The notes under the pieces were generated by a model that was not told the DNA's origin, ran no database searches, and saw only the letters and a program-made list of their open reading frames with translations. Both the position numbers and the translations under genes were made by a program. Positions 12,001 through 20,800 of a DNA stretch of 64,000 nt are shown piece by piece (positions within the stretch are counted from its first letter, which is position 1; the number at the start of each line of letters is the position of its first letter). Source of the DNA: Actinocrispum wychmicini (GTDB taxonomy: Bacteria; Actinomycetota; Actinomycetes; Mycobacteriales; Pseudonocardiaceae); NCBI RefSeq assembly GCF_004345645.1, contig NZ_SLWS01000022.1, positions 62,001 through 126,000 on the forward strand, written 5' to 3'.

Positions 12001-14874
12001 GAAATTTCTGCTGAAACGGTTTTAGTGTTGACATCGTGGCGCGGGGATGCTGTGGAGGCCCTCGCTCTGGTGCAGGCGTGGCTGGCGAAGGACCTCGGCC
12101 GGCTCGCCTTCGTCACCCACGGCATCGAGGATCCCGAGACGGCCGCCGTCTGGGGCCTGGTGCGGTCGGCCCAGCTGGAACACCCGGACCGATTCGTCCT
12201 CATCGACCTGCCCGGCCAGGAGGACTCACGGGTGGTCGGCTCGGGTGGTCGACTGTCGCTGGCGGAGGACGTGTTGCCGCAGATGGTCGGGGCTGGTGAG
12301 GCTCAGCCCTTGCTGCGGGCCGCTGGCCGGGATGGGGCTCGGGTGTCATTGCCGGAGGATCTGCCGCTACGGGGCGCCGGCCGGGGTGGGACTCGGGTGT
12401 CGCTGCCGGAGGATCTGCCGCTGCGGGCCGCTGGCCAGGGCGGGGCTCGGGTGGACGAGCTGCCGCTAGGGGCCGCTGGGCGGGATGGGGCTGGGCTGTC
12501 GCTGTCGGAGGATCTGCCGCTACGGGCGGCCAGCTCGGATGGGGCTCGGTTGTCGTCGTTGGCGGACCTGCTTCCGCGCGCGATCGGGTCCGGTGAGCCG
12601 CAGCTGTCGCTGCGGGACGGCGCGCTGTGGGTGCCGCGCCTGGCTCGGGTGTCGACCGACGAATTGCTGGCCGTGCCGGACGCGCCGAACTGGCGTTTGG
12701 GCACGTCGGACGATGGGGTGCTGGAGAACCTCCGCCTGGTGCCGGTCGCGCCCGAGCCGCTGCGGGCGGGTCAGGTGCGGGTGTCGGTTCGGGCGGCTGG
12801 GCTCAACTTCCGGGACGTGCTCAACGCGTTGGGCATGTACCCGGGGGAGGCGGGGCCGCTCGGCGGTGAGGGCGCGGGTGTGGTCACCGAGGTCGGGCCG
12901 GGGGTGGTCGGGCTGGTGCCGGGTGACCGGGTGATGGGGGTGTTCTTCGGGGCGTTCGGGCCGGAGGTCGTCGCTGACCACCGGATGGTCGCCCCGGTCC
13001 CGGCGGGCTGGTCGTTCCCGCAGGCCGCGTCGACGCCGATCGTGTTCCTGACCGCGTACTACGCGCTGGTCGACCTGGCCGACGTCAAGCCGGGCGAGTC
13101 GGTGCTCGTGCATGCGGCTGCCGGCGGGGTCGGCATGGCGGCGGTGCAGCTGGCCCGGCATCTGGGGGCCACTGTCTATGGCACCGCCAGCGCGGCCAAG
13201 CAAGCAATGGTCCGCGGCGCCGCGCACCTTTCATCCTCGCGAACGTTGGACTTCGAGGAAGAGTTCCTTACCGTCACAAACGGCCGCGGTGTCGACATTG
13301 TACTGGATTCACTCGCCCGTGAATTCGTGGACGCCTCCCTGCGGCTGCTGCCGCGCGGCGGTCGGTTCCTGGAGATGGGCAAGACCGACATCCGGTCCGC
13401 CGAGGAGGTCGCCGACCAGTACCCGGGTGTCCGCTACCGGGCGTTCGACCTGGTCGAAGCCGGCCCGGAGCGGATCGGCGAGATGCTCGCGGACCTGCTG
13501 AGGCTGTTCGACGAAGGTGCGCTGACACCGTTGCCGGTCACCACGTGGGATGTCCGGCGTGCGCCTGAGGCGTTCCGGTTCGTCAGCCAGGCCAAGCACA
13601 TCGGCAAGGTCGTCCTCACCATTCCGGCCGAAATGGACCCGAACGGCACGGTCCTGATCACCGGCGGCACCGGCGGTCTCGGCCGGGTCCTGGCCAGGCA
13701 CCTTGTCGAGCGGGGCGTACGCAATGTCGTGCTGGCCAGCCGAAGCGGTGGGACAGTCCAGCACGTTGAGGCAACCGTCGTGCAGTGTGATGTCGCCGAT
13801 CGTAGCCAGGTGGCCGAGTTGCTCGCGGCCATCCCCGAGGAGCATCCGCTGACCATGGTGATACACGCGGCGGGTGTGCTCGACGACGGCGTGATCACCG
13901 CGCTGACACCGGACCGGCTCGCGAATGTGATGCGACCCAAAGTGGACGCGGCGGTCAACCTGCACGAGCTGACCAGGGACATGGATCTGGCCGGGTTCGT
14001 CCTGTTCTCCTCGGTTGCTGGCACGTTCGGGTCGGCCGGCCAGGCGAACTACGCCGCCGCAAACGCTTTCCTGGACGCGTTCGCCGCGCACCGCAGGGCA
14101 CAGGGGCTCCCAGCGACCTCACTCGCCTGGGGCGCTTGGGAAACCGGGATGGCCGCGAATCTGTCTGATATGGACGGACAGAGGATTGCGCGCGGCGGGC
14201 TGGTGCCGTTGTCGACGGAGCAAGGGCTTGCTTTGTTCGACGCGGCTACGGCGACCGACGAGCCCGCGCTGGTGCCGGTGAACCTGGACTTCCCGAGTCT
14301 CCGGTCGTTCGGCCCGGCGCTCCAGCCACTGCTGCGCGGCCTGGTCCGGAGCGCGGCCCGGCCGACGGCACGCGCGGCGGACAACGAAAGCGCCGAGCTG
14401 CCCGACCGGCTGGCCGCGATATCCGAAGTGGAACGTGGACAGGCGCTGGTCGATCTGGTGTGCGCGCAGGTCGCGGGTGTGCTGGGATACGCGTCCGCCG
14501 ACCAGGTCGACCCGGACTGGGCGTTCAAGGACCTCGGGTTCGACTCGCTGACCGCGGTCGAGCTGCGCAACCGGGTCACCGCGGCGACCGGCCTACGGCT
14601 GCCCGCGACGCTCGTGTTCGACTACCCGACCCCGTTGGCCCTCGCCCGGTACGTCCGCTCGGAGTTGGTCCTCAAGGACGGCGAGCCGGATCCGTTCGGC
14701 CAGCTCGACCGGCTCGGCGAGGCGTTGCCATCGCTACGACCCGATGTCCGCGAACGGGTCGCGGCCCGGCTGCGGGAGATGCTGGCCGAGATCAAGCAAC
14801 CGGACGACGCCGATCTCGCCGCCGCGACCGGCGAGGACATCTTCGACCTGATCGACAAAGAGCTGGGGAGCTGA
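1..14874 (+). CDS. Type I modular polyketide synthase, modules 1-3 (5' end outside window)
   Basis: The reading frame is open from base 1, inside a KS domain, so the gene starts upstream. Module 1: KS C-terminal half (to ~630; EAHGTGT and NIGHTQ histidines present), AT ~961-1910 with GHSIG and HAFHS (malonyl-CoA), DH ~1968-2720, degenerate KR ~3226-3630, ACP ~3690-3920 with Ser codon 3802. Module 2: KS ~3973-5240 (DTACSSS), AT ~5468-6500 with GHSQG and YASH (methylmalonyl-CoA), KR ~7312-7870 with TGGTGALG, LDD and GNYAPGN (B-type), ACP ~8160-8360. Module 3: KS ~8430-9680, malonyl AT ~10010-10980, DH ~11060-11870 (HAVSGTVLFP, LLDAALH), a repeat-expanded linker, ER ~12710-13620, KR ~13645-14160 (B-type), ACP ~14450-14660. 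The last ~60 residues form a C-terminal docking region for the next PKS, whose GTG lies six bases after the stop. Substrate calls follow established AT signatures; the product is inference. Confidence 0.97.
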   Translation, partial: QRGLAPDGRCKAFSDDADGTGWSEGAGVLLLERLSDARRNGHQVLALVRGSAVNQDGGSNGLTAPNGPSQQRVILSALASAGLSTSDVDAVEAHGTGTSLGDPIEAQALLATYGQDRETPLWLGSVKSNIGHTQAAAGVAGIIKSVMALRHEMLPETLHVSEPSSHVDWSAGNVRLLTELVPWPENGHPRRTAVSAFGVSGTNAHVIIEQAPATRDTVSGNARHAGSSEQPEPVRVPVAWPVPWVLSAKSAGALRGQAERLLSVVDCPNVDIGLSLATARSAFDNRAVVVGSDRDALLRGLRAVAAGEAGVVRGSVTPGKTAFMFTGQGAQRAGMGRELYETFPVFASAFDEVCGRFEPGLRDVVFGGDGLDETGHTQPALFAVEVALYRLVESWGLIPDHLLGHSIGELAAAHVAGAMNLDDACRLVAARARLMQALPTGGAMAALRVSPADVVLDDRVSIAAVNGPASIVVSGDEDAVLELVKRYDGKRLKVSHAFHSHHMDGMLAEFRTVAESIRYSRPAIAIAGDVDTPEYWVRQVRDTVKFYDAVEALRARGVVRFVEVGPDSALSGLAREFLDPELVVVPLSRKDKPDVDALITAVAQLHVDGFSPDWNAFFPGARRVDLPTYAFQHERFWLDVPVTTGDLAALGQSDPAHPLLGAAVALADSGYVFTSRLSVREHPWLAEHVVRDEIVFPGTGYVELAVRAGDQIGCDRVDELVLEAPLVLPATGSVQLQVSVDDRAFGVYSRAGDGPWVRHAHGTLGIAAEPPAALTEWPPPGKSVDVMGLYDARPGFVYGPTFRGLQAAWRVGDDLYAEVELPAQAGEFALHPALLDAALQTLSFGVQGELLPFSWNGFTLYASGATALRVKISPTGREATYALTLADTTGAPVASVDALTLRPVTHDLTPTDWIPITGTRVQNWAIVGFDDLALSASLNTFESYSDLRSLAASIAMGTSVPDAVVVSCVPEDTEDPSWALWAVAQRAQALVQEWSSLDALASSRLVFLTRGVHTGNVIEAPLWGMLDSRFVLVDVDDSTSLRALPQALASGETRLVVRDGKVFTRGPQRDDTIGEWDGTVLLTGSPTDEIRLHFAAHHVVVAEDECDPADRHELARLLARLDDLAAVVHVGVLAATEESNLRQSAIVRENLDIALNLAELTGDLKAFVVLAPTMDHDTLAAGGAVLEALVRGRQGRGLPASLVTSLPKPARRKAVDSGLRNRLTGLAEADRERVLLDIVRGRAAIVLGHSGPEAVQLGTSFKELGFTSLSAVELRNGLTEDTGLKLPATLVFDYPTPISLTGYLAAEIFGTTDVVAPTRTAPVDEPIAIIGMGCRYPGGVRSPEDLWQLVATGTDAIAPFPTDRGWDMEALYDPDPDHPGTCYAREGGFLSDAGRFDADFFGISPREAVAMDPQQRILLEISWEAVERAGIDPISLRGSQTGVFAGVTYQDYSGLLVAAKDSFEGFIGTGNSPSVLSGRVSYTLGLEGPAVSVDTACSSSLVALHWACQALRENDCSLALAGGVTVMASPMSLVEFSRQRALAVDGRSKPFAAAADGASWGEGAGMVLLERLSDARHNGHQVLALVRGSAVNQDGASNGLTAPNGPSQQRVIRAALANAGLSTTDVDAVEAHGTGTSLGDPIEAQALLATYGQERETPLWLGSLKSNIGHSQAAAGVGGVIKMVQAMRHGLLPRTLHVDSPSPHVDWTAGDVRLLTEAMPWSNDRRRAGVSSFGMSGTNAHIILEQGPEALADVSTRSDRVVPWVVSGRTAEALQSQVERLRTVEADPVDVGFSLATTRAAFEHRAVLLGDTLIEGVADVDGKLAFVFPGQGSQWVGMARELLESEVFAARMAECEQALGEYVDWSLTQVLRDSVELDRVDVVQPVTFAVMVSLAALWRSYGVEPQAVVGHSQGEIAAACVAGALSLDDAARVVVLRSKAIGEVLAGRGGMVSVGLPAEDVARRWGSAGRALAGGVPPVSIAAVNSPSSVVISGSPEALDAVIAECEAEGIRVRRVPVDYASHSEQVAEIEDQLLDALAPIEPRPSEIPFYSTLTAGWLDTTALDAGYWYQNLRQTVRFEEATRGLAEDGFQVFVECSAHPVLAMAVQETVVDAVAVGSLRRDEGGLTRFMTSLAELHVRGVSPDWQAVFGAARVVELPTYAFQRRQYWPELGQTDVASADPVDEKFWDAVEHEDWASLANTLAVDGDAPLSEVLPALSTWRRRRRGESAVDSWRYRIAWRPVPDGPDSLTGRWLLVVPAGLDTAEFEQALGIEFARVDGDLDREVLAGRIVDAGPVDGVLSLLAWDDRRHEEYSSAPRALTDTVVLIQALGDARVEAPLWIVTSGAVSVGRSDHLRVPEQALVWGLGRVTGMEHPERWGGLIDVPEALDTRTAGRVRAVLSGLDAEDQVAVRASGVFARRLVRVAHNETANETWRPKGTTLVTGGTGALGAQVARWLARNGAEHILLTSRSGREAPRAVDLEAELTSLGARVTVAACDMANRQAVADLLASVPADLPLTAVMHTAAVLDDSVVNTLTTDRIDKVLRPKVDAAINLHELTGELSAFVLFSSTAATFGGPGQGNYAPGNAYLDALAEYRRANGLVATSIAWGAWAGGGMAGEDPAVAARMRRSGVFEMPPDLALSALQRALDHDVATMTVTDIGWDKFVPGFVSARPRPVLRDLPDAQQFVQAPQEVVVGTSFDDRLSGLSEVERIRAALDLVRSAVAGVLGYPGADAVDAVRAFKDLGFDSLTAVEFRNGLSRVTGMRLPATLIFDHPTPTALARYLLADLTDTGPSVPAPREASTDTDPIAIVAMSCRFPGGVRSPEDLWALLAGGTDAIGDFPTDRGWDLADLRDPASSQVSYATQAGFLDDVSEFDPAFFGISPREAVAMDPQQRLLLETSWEAVERAAIDPASLRGSTTGVFAGTNGQDYMHLLMNSAEGLDNYLGTGNAASVVTGRIAYTLGLEGPAVTVDTACSSSLVAIHLAAQALRRGECSLALAGGVTIMSTPGGFIDFSRQGGLSRDGRCKAFAAAADGTGWGEGVGMLLLERLSDAQRNGHPVLALLRGSAVNQDGASNGLTAPNGPSQQRVIRAALADAGLSTMDVDAVEAHGTGTTLGDPIEAQALLATYGQDRDQPVLLGSIKSNIGHTQAAGGVAGLMKMVLAMHHGIVPRTLHVDSPTPHVDWSAGAVRLAAEQEPWPTHDGPRRAAVSSFGISGTNAHVIIEQAPINPRVSRSGTPSRVFPDHETPVAWMVSGRNVAALEAQATRLESSVDGLRPLDVAYSLATSRSAFEHRAVIIGSEIAEFRAGLAALASGTSAANVLRGSQTKDGRTAALFTGQGAQRAGMGRELYEEFPVFAAALDEVCAHFDTELDRPLRDVLSDENVIDQTAYTQPALFAIEVALFRLAESFGLTFDYLCGHSIGELVAAHVAGVFSLADACKLVAARGRLMQALPAGGAMIAIQATEAEVTPLLVDTTGIAAINGLESIVVSGSAAATTAIAEHFVTLGRRTRRLRVSHAFHSPLMDDMLDDFRRVAAEVPYTEPRIPIVSNVTGQISDLGSPDYWVEHVRATVRFHDSMQTLHLAGVTRFVELGPDAVLTAMDNATVVPFMRKDRSEVRALTAAIGQLAVDGSSLDWSAVFAGRDAQAVALPTYAFQRQRYWPKLAAVVGNVASAGLTPADHPLLGAAVRLAGTDGVLFTARLSRQTHPWLVDHAVSGTVLFPGTGFLELAIRAGDQVGCDRVADFTLAAPLVLPERGAVHLQLRVGAPDSSGTRSIELYSRPEQAPEDAWTCNASGLLARGSQRSDVSFDVWPPVGAVAAQVDDFYDRFAAAGFAYGPVFRGLRAVWQRDSEVFAEVELPAEVEADATQFGLHPALLDAALHAVMFVHLDDVGGRLPFAWQNVSLHAAGASALRVRMAQVGPDAVEIAVADHSGQLVASIESLTLREVTGGANTRTDSLFRTEWVPLDAEPAPTAHWAVLGDEALLGITPRKLDEISAETVLVLTSWRGDAVEALALVQAWLAKDLGRLAFVTHGIEDPETAAVWGLVRSAQLEHPDRFVLIDLPGQEDSRVVGSGGRLSLAEDVLPQMVGAGEAQPLLRAAGRDGARVSLPEDLPLRGAGRGGTRVSLPEDLPLRAAGQGGARVDELPLGAAGRDGAGLSLSEDLPLRAASSDGARLSSLADLLPRAIGSGEPQLSLRDGALWVPRLARVSTDELLAVPDAPNWRLGTSDDGVLENLRLVPVAPEPLRAGQVRVSVRAAGLNFRDVLNALGMYPGEAGPLGGEGAGVVTEVGPGVVGLVPGDRVMGVFFGAFGPEVVADHRMVAPVPAGWSFPQAASTPIVFLTAYYALVDLADVKPGESVLVHAAAGGVGMAAVQLARHLGATVYGTASAAKQAMVRGAAHLSSSRTLDFEEEFLTVTNGRGVDIVLDSLAREFVDASLRLLPRGGRFLEMGKTDIRSAEEVADQYPGVRYRAFDLVEAGPERIGEMLADLLRLFDEGALTPLPVTTWDVRRAPEAFRFVSQAKHIGKVVLTIPAEMDPNGTVLITGGTGGLGRVLARHLVERGVRNVVLASRSGGTVQHVEATVVQCDVADRSQVAELLAAIPEEHPLTMVIHAAGVLDDGVITALTPDRLANVMRPKVDAAVNLHELTRDMDLAGFVLFSSVAGTFGSAGQANYAAANAFLDAFAAHRRAQGLPATSLAWGAWETGMAANLSDMDGQRIARGGLVPLSTEQGLALFDAATATDEPALVPVNLDFPSLRSFGPALQPLLRGLVRSAARPTARAADNESAELPDRLAAISEVERGQALVDLVCAQVAGVLGYASADQVDPDWAFKDLGFDSLTAVELRNRVTAATGLRLPATLVFDYPTPLALARYVRSELVLKDGEPDPFGQLDRLGEALPSLRPDVRERVAARLREMLAEIKQPDDADLAAATGEDIFDLIDKELGS
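640..675 (+). repeat. Interspersed element B in KS1-AT1 linker
   Basis: Two related halves, ACGCGCGACACG and GGGAACGCGAGACACG, separated by GTGTCC. Encodes TRDTVSGNARHA just after the conserved KS end NAHVIIEQAP. Confidence 0.8.
804..817 (+). repeat. Interspersed palindromic element A, module 1 copy
   Basis: GAATGTTGACATTG preceded by TTGTCC, at the start of the AT linker region. It encodes Asn-Val-Asp-Ile. Part of the dispersed family with inverted 6-bp arms GAATGT/ACATTC around a central TG or CA. Confidence 0.85.
3226..3630 (+). other. Degenerate ketoreductase remnant in PKS module 1
   Basis: Where the other modules have the NADPH-binding TGGTGxLG, this one reads TGSPTDEIRLHF, and the catalytic Tyr-Asn block (YAAANAxLDA in the others) is replaced by TLAAGGAVLEAL. 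The domain is also shortened. A KR without these residues cannot be expected to reduce, so the upstream DH (HVVRDEIVFP, with the motif glycine changed to Asp, but its aspartate kept in LLDAALQ) would have no hydroxyl substrate. The following ACP reads LGFTSL instead of LGFDSL but keeps the phosphopantetheine serine. Confidence 0.85.
9704..9746 (-). repeat. Interspersed element B in KS3-AT3 linker, inverted orientation
   Basis: CGCGTGTCTCGCGTTCCGGG and GTCGCGTGTTCCCGGA are the reverse complement of the element B halves. Encodes RVSRSGTPSRVFPD, again a few codons after the KS end. Confidence 0.8.
12313..12576 (+). repeat. 54-bp in-frame tandem repeat (about 5 copies) in PKS module 3 linker
   Basis: Five units at 12313, 12367, 12421, 12466 and 12520. 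Most are 54 bp; the third is 45 bp and the fifth about 57 bp. The consensus peptide is LRAAGRDGARVSLPEDLP. It sits between the DH-side structural region and the ER. The unit resembles the sequence that follows it (RAIGSGEPQLSLRDGALWVP), suggesting local duplication of ordinary linker sequence. Confidence 0.9.
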
Positions 14875-14880
14875 GGTCAC

Positions 14881-17800
14881 GTGGCCGACGAGGACAAGTA
14901 CCTCGACTACCTCAAGCGGGTCACCGCCGATCTGCGGCAGACGCGGCGGCGCCTGACCGAGGTCGAGGAACGCGCCCGCGAACCCATCGCCGTGGTGGCG
15001 ATGAGCTGCCGGTTCCCTGGCGGGGTGCGGTCGCCGGAGGACCTGTGGGAGCTGGTCCGCGGCGGCGGTGACGCCATCGAGCCGTTCCCGGCCGACCGGG
15101 GCTGGAACATCGACGACTTCTACGACCCCGACCCGGACGCCCCCGGCACGTCGTACGCGCGCGAAGGCGGTTTCCTGCGGGACGTCGCCGACTTCGACCC
15201 AGCGTTCTTCGGGATGTCCCCGAACGAGGCGACCGCGACCGACCCGCAGCAGCGGTTGTTGCTGGAGACGGCGTGGGAGCTGTTCGAGCGCGCCGGCATC
15301 GACCCGGCGTCGGTCCGCGGCGCCAAGGGTGGGGTGTTCATCGGCGCGGCGTCGTCCGGTTACGGATCGGGACTGACCGAGCTGCCCGAGGGGCTGGAAG
15401 GGCTGATTCTCGCCGGGAACGCGACTTCCGTACTGTCTGGCCGGATCGCGTACACGTTCGGGCTCGAAGGCCCGGCGATCACGATCGACACGGCGTGCTC
15501 GTCGTCGTTGGTGGCGATGCATCTGGCCGCACACGCGTTGCGGCAGGGCGACTGTTCGTTGGCGGTCGTGGGTGGCGCGTCCGTGATGGCCACCCCGCTG
15601 ATGTTCGTGGAGTTCAGTCGGCAGCGCGGATTGGCGCCGGACGGCCGGTGCAAGCCGTTCGCCGAAGCGGCCGACGGCACCAGCTGGTCCGAAGGTGTCG
15701 GCATGCTGTTGCTGGAACGCCTGTCCGACGCACAACAGGCCGGGCACCCGGTTCTGGCCGTGATCCGTGGCAGCGCGGTGAACCAGGACGGCGCGTCCAA
15801 CGGTTTGACCGCGCCGAACGGTCCCGCCCAGCAGCACGTCATCCGTGCCGCGTTGGCGAACGCCGGAATGTCAACATTCGACATTGACGCGGTCGAGGCG
15901 CACGGCACTGGGACGTCGCTCGGTGACCCGATCGAGGCTAATGCCCTAATGTCAACATTCGGACATCGTGACCGGCCGCTGTGGTTGGGGTCGGTAAAGT
16001 CGAACATCGGACACACCCAGGCCGCCGCCGGTGTCGCCGGCGTGATCAAGATGGTCCTGGCCATGCGGCACGGCCTGCTGCCGATGACCCTCCACGTCGA
16101 CGAACCCTCCAAGCACATTGACTGGTCCAGCGGCGCTGTCCGACTGCTGACCGAAGCCGTGCCGTGGACCGAGGGAGACCGCCGAGCGGCGGTGTCGTCC
16201 TTCGGTATCAGCGGCACGAACGCCCACGTGATCCTGGAATCGCCCCCGGAAAGGGAAACTCAAGGTCCCGGAACGGGAGACACACCGTACGGGAACGCGC
16301 GACACGGCGACGTGTGGGTGGTGTCGGGGCGGAGTGGGGAGGCGTTGCGGGAGCAGGTGGGGCGGCTTCGTGAGCACGTTGAAGGCCATCCGGAACTGCG
16401 GCCGGTGGATGTGGCGTACTCGCTGGCGACCAGTCGGGCGGCGTTGGAACATCGTGCCGTCTTGCTTGGCGATTTTCAGCAGGTGGCGCAGGGGGTTGTT
16501 CAGGGGAAGCCGGGCAGGGTGGCGTTCTTGTTCTCCGGACAGGGGGCTCAGCGGGCCGGGATGGCTCGGGAGCTTCATGCGACGTTTCCGGTGTTCGCCA
16601 AGGCGTTCGACGAGGTTTGTGCGCACTGTGAGTCCGGCCTGCGTGAGGTGATCTTCGGCGGTGAGTCGCTCGACTGCACCCGGTTCACACAGCCTGCCCT
16701 GTTCGCGGTGGAGACCGCCGTGTACCGGTTGCTGGAATCCTGGGGTGTGCGACCACAGTTCGTCGCGGGCCACTCGGTGGGTGAACTGGCGGCGGCGCAC
16801 GTCGCCGGGGTGTTCTCGTTGGCCGATGCGTGCCGGTTGGTCACGGCCCGTGCGCGCTTGATGGACGCGTTGCCTGCGGGCGGGGCGATGTTCTCGGTCC
16901 AGGCGTCCGAAGAGGATGTTCGACGGCTGCTGGTCCCCGGTGCCGACCTCGCCGCGGTGAACGGTCCGAACTCCGTGGTCGTGTCCGGTGTCGAAGAAGC
17001 CGTTCTGGACGTCGTCAAAGCGTTGCGGCACAAGCGGCTGAGAGTCAGTCACGCGTTCCACTCGGCCTTGATGGACCCGATGCTCGTCGAATTCCGCAAG
17101 GCGATACAGGGAATCGAATTCCGTTCGCCCACGATTCCAGTGATCGCGAACGGGGACGTGACCAGCCCGGAGTACTGGGTCCAGCATGTCCGCGACACCG
17201 TCCGGTTCTACGACACCATGCGGGCTTTGGACGCCAAAGGGGTGTCCACGTACGTCGAGATCGGCCCGGACGGTGTGCTGTCCGCGATGGCGCAGGACTG
17301 CGTCGACACCGAAGCGGTGCCGGTCATGCGCCGCGATCGACCGGAGATCACCACGCTGCTGACCGCGTTGGCAGAGCTGCACGTCCGCGGCCACTCGCCA
17401 GACTGGGACAAGTTCTTCGACCGCAGCGGCGCCACCCGCGTCGACCTGCCGACCTACGCGTTCCAGCGCCAACGGTACTGGCTGGAAGGGCCGGCGCGAC
17501 CTGCGGAATCCCATCCGTTGCGGTACCGGGTGGTATGGCGGCCGGTGGCCGAGGTGCCCCAACCGAGGTTGAGCGGCCGTTGGCTGGTCGTTGTTCCCGC
17601 TGGGCACGACGTCGATGACGTCATGGCCGCACTGGCCGGTGTCGACGTCGTCCGGATCGACCTTGACGACCCGCGGACGATCCAGCTTCCCGAGCACTTT
17701 GACGGCGTGCTGTCGTTGCTGGCACTGGCCGAGGAAGGGTTGCCCGCCAAAGGTTTGGCGTTGACGCTCGCCCTCGTGCAGGCCTTGGGCGACACCACGG

Positions 17801-20800
17801 CCCCGCTGTGGCTGGCTACCAGGAGAGCGGTGTCCACCGGTCGTTCGGACCCGCTGGCCAACCCGGTGCAGGCCCAGGTCTGGGGGCTCGGCCAGGTGGT
17901 CGGCCTGGAACACCCGGATCGCTGGGGCGGCCTGATCGACCTGCCATCTATTGTGGACGAACGAGCTGCGGCCAGGCTGGCAGCTGTGTTGTCCGGTGTG
18001 GACGATGAGGACCAGCTCGCCATCAGGGCGTCGGGTGTGTTCGTCAGGCGGCTCGTGCACGCGCCGGCCCACCAGGCCCGCCAAACATGGAAACCCGACG
18101 GCACAGTCCTCATCACCGGTGGTACGGGCGCGCTGGGTGCCGAGGTTGCCCGGTGGCTCGCCCGCGGCGGCGCCCAGCGACTGGTCCTGACCAGCCGGGG
18201 CGGTCTCGCCGCAGACGGCGCCGTCGACCTCCAGGCCGAACTCACCAAGTTGGGCGCGGAGGTCCGGATCGTCGCCTGCGACGTCGCCGACCGAGACGCG
18301 TTGTCTGTTCTGGTGGACAGTCTGGCTGACACTCCCATCCGAGCGGTGGTGCACGCCGCCGGGGTCAGCCGGCCGGCGGCGCTGGCGGACACCGATCTGG
18401 CCGAGTTCACCGAAGGCATGCGGGCCAAAGTCGTCGGCGCCGCGAACTTGCACGAGCTCCTGGGTCCGGTGGACGCGTTCGTGATGTTCGCCTCGAACGC
18501 GGGAGTTTGGGGCGGTGGCGGTCAAGGCGCGTACGCCGCCGCGAACGCCTATCTGGACGCACTGGCTGAACATCGTGCTGCGCAAGGACTTGCCGCCACA
18601 TCGATCGCATGGGGACCGTGGAGCGGCATGGGCATGGCCGCGAAGACCGAAGCGCGGGAGCACCTGCGGCGGCGCGGTTTCCGTCCACTGTCGCCCGAGA
18701 CCGCGATCGGCGCGCTGCAGCAGGCGCTTGACGGCGGCGAGATTACCCTCACGGTCACCGACGTCGACTGGTCCCGGTTCGCCCCGGCGTTCATGTCCGC
18801 CCGGTCCCGACCGTTGCTGGCCGAGATTCCCGAGGCGCGGCAGGGGGATCAGCCCGCCGGTGAGCTGGACCGGCACCGCTCGGCGACGGAGTGGCTCACG
18901 CTCGTTCTCGACCAGGCCGCCGCGGTCCTGGGTTACCCGAACGCGACCGGTATCGAACCCGGCCGGGCGTTTCGCGACCTGGGATTCGACTCGTTGACGG
19001 CCGTGCAGATGCGCAACCGGCTCCGGGACGTGACCGGTCTGGCGCTTCCGTCCACAATGGTCTTCGACTATCCGACACCGGCGGACCTGGCCGACCATCT
19101 CAGCGGGACCCACGACGAGCCCGCTGCGGTCACGATGCCCAAAGTGGATGAAGAGCCGATCGCGATCGTCGCCATGGGATGCCGTTACCCAGGCGGTGTT
19201 CGGTCGCCGGAGGAGCTGTGGGAACTGCTCGCCGCCGGCCGGGACGGGATCTCGGCGTTCCCCGCCGACCGCGGCTGGGCCGACCTCTACCACCCGGACC
19301 CGGACATGCCCGGCACGAGCTACGTCCGCGAAGGCGGGTTCCTGGCCGACGCCGCCGAGTTCGACCCGGTGTTCTTCGGCATCTCCCCGCGTGAGGCGCT
19401 CGGCATGGACCCGCAGCAGCGGCTGTTGCTCCAGGTCGCGTGGGAGACGTTCGAGCGGGCCGGGATCGACCCGAATTCGGTGCGCGGCGCACAGATCGGC
19501 GTGTTCACCGGCACCAACGGCCAGGACTACCCGGCCGTGCTGTTCGCCGGGGCGAACGGGCCGGAGGGGCAGGTCGGCACCGGGAACTCGGCGAGCGTGC
19601 TGTCCGGCCGGCTGTCGTACACGTTCGGACTCGAAGGCCCCGCGATGTCGGTCGATACCGCTTGCTCGTCGTCCCTGGTCGCGCTGCATCTCGCGGTACG
19701 GGCAATACGGCACGGCGAATGCGAGATGGCCTTGGCGGGCGGCGTGACGGTGATGTCCACGCCCGGCGCGTTCGTCGAGTTCAGCCGTCAGCGGGGCTTG
19801 GCCAAGGACGGTCGGTGCAAAGCGTTCTCGGACGACGCCGACGGCACGGGTTGGGGTGAAGGCGCCGGGCTGGTTCTCGTGGAGCGCCTGTCCGACGCGC
19901 AGCGCAACGGCCACCCTGTGCTCGCGGTCATCCGTGGCAGTGCGGTTAACCAGGATGGCGCCTCCAACGGGCTGACCGCGCCGAACGGTCCTTCGCAGCA
20001 GCGGGTGATCCGCGCCGCGCTCGCTGATGCCCGAATGTCAACATTCGACATTGACGTGGTGGAGGCGCATGGCACTGGGACCTCGTTGGGGGATCCGATC
20101 GAGGCCAATGCCCTAATGTCAACATTCGGACATCGTGACCGGCCGTTGTGGTTGGGGTCGGTGAAGTCGAACATCGGACACACTCAGGCGGCGGCCGGGA
20201 TCGCGGGTGTGATCAAGATGGTGTTGGCGATGCGCCACGGCGTGCTGCCGAGGACGCTGCACGCGGAGACGCCGTCGTCGCATGTGGACTGGTCCGGTGG
20301 TGATGTCCGAATGTTGACATTGCCGGTCGACTGGCCGCGTGGCGTCCGGGCCCGGCGCGCGGGGGTCTCCTCGTTCGGCTTCAGTGGTACGAACGCGCAC
20401 CTCGTCTTGGAGGAGGCGCCGGCCACCGAGCCCGCCACCCCGCCGCGACGCCCGCCGCGCCCGGCGGTCGTGCCCTGGGTGCTGTCCGGGCGAACGAACG
20501 AGGCCCTCCAAGCCCAGGCCCGCCAGCTTGTTGCCCACGTCGCCGAGCTCGACGACACCGATGTCGGCTTCTCCCTGGCCGGCCGCACGGTCATGGAACA
20601 CCGGGCGGTGGTCGTGGGCGAGGACCACGCGGAGCTGATCCACGGCCTGGAGGCGCTCGCCGCCGGCCGGCACGCCGCGAACGCCCGGATCGGCACGGCG
20701 GACCCAGGAGCGAAGTGCGCGTTCATGTTCAGCGGGCAGGGCGCGCAGTGGGCGGGCATGGGCCGTGAGCTCTACCAGGAGTTCCCCGTCTTCGCTGACG

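Noticed and set aside
15952..19914. Minus-strand open frame of 1320 codons opposite PKS2 (and similar ones at 3601-6300 and 31080-33506)
   Set aside because: These are mirror frames that arise in high-GC coding DNA. Their translations are Arg/His/Gln/Gly-rich without any domain, and the plus strand encodes intact PKS domains.
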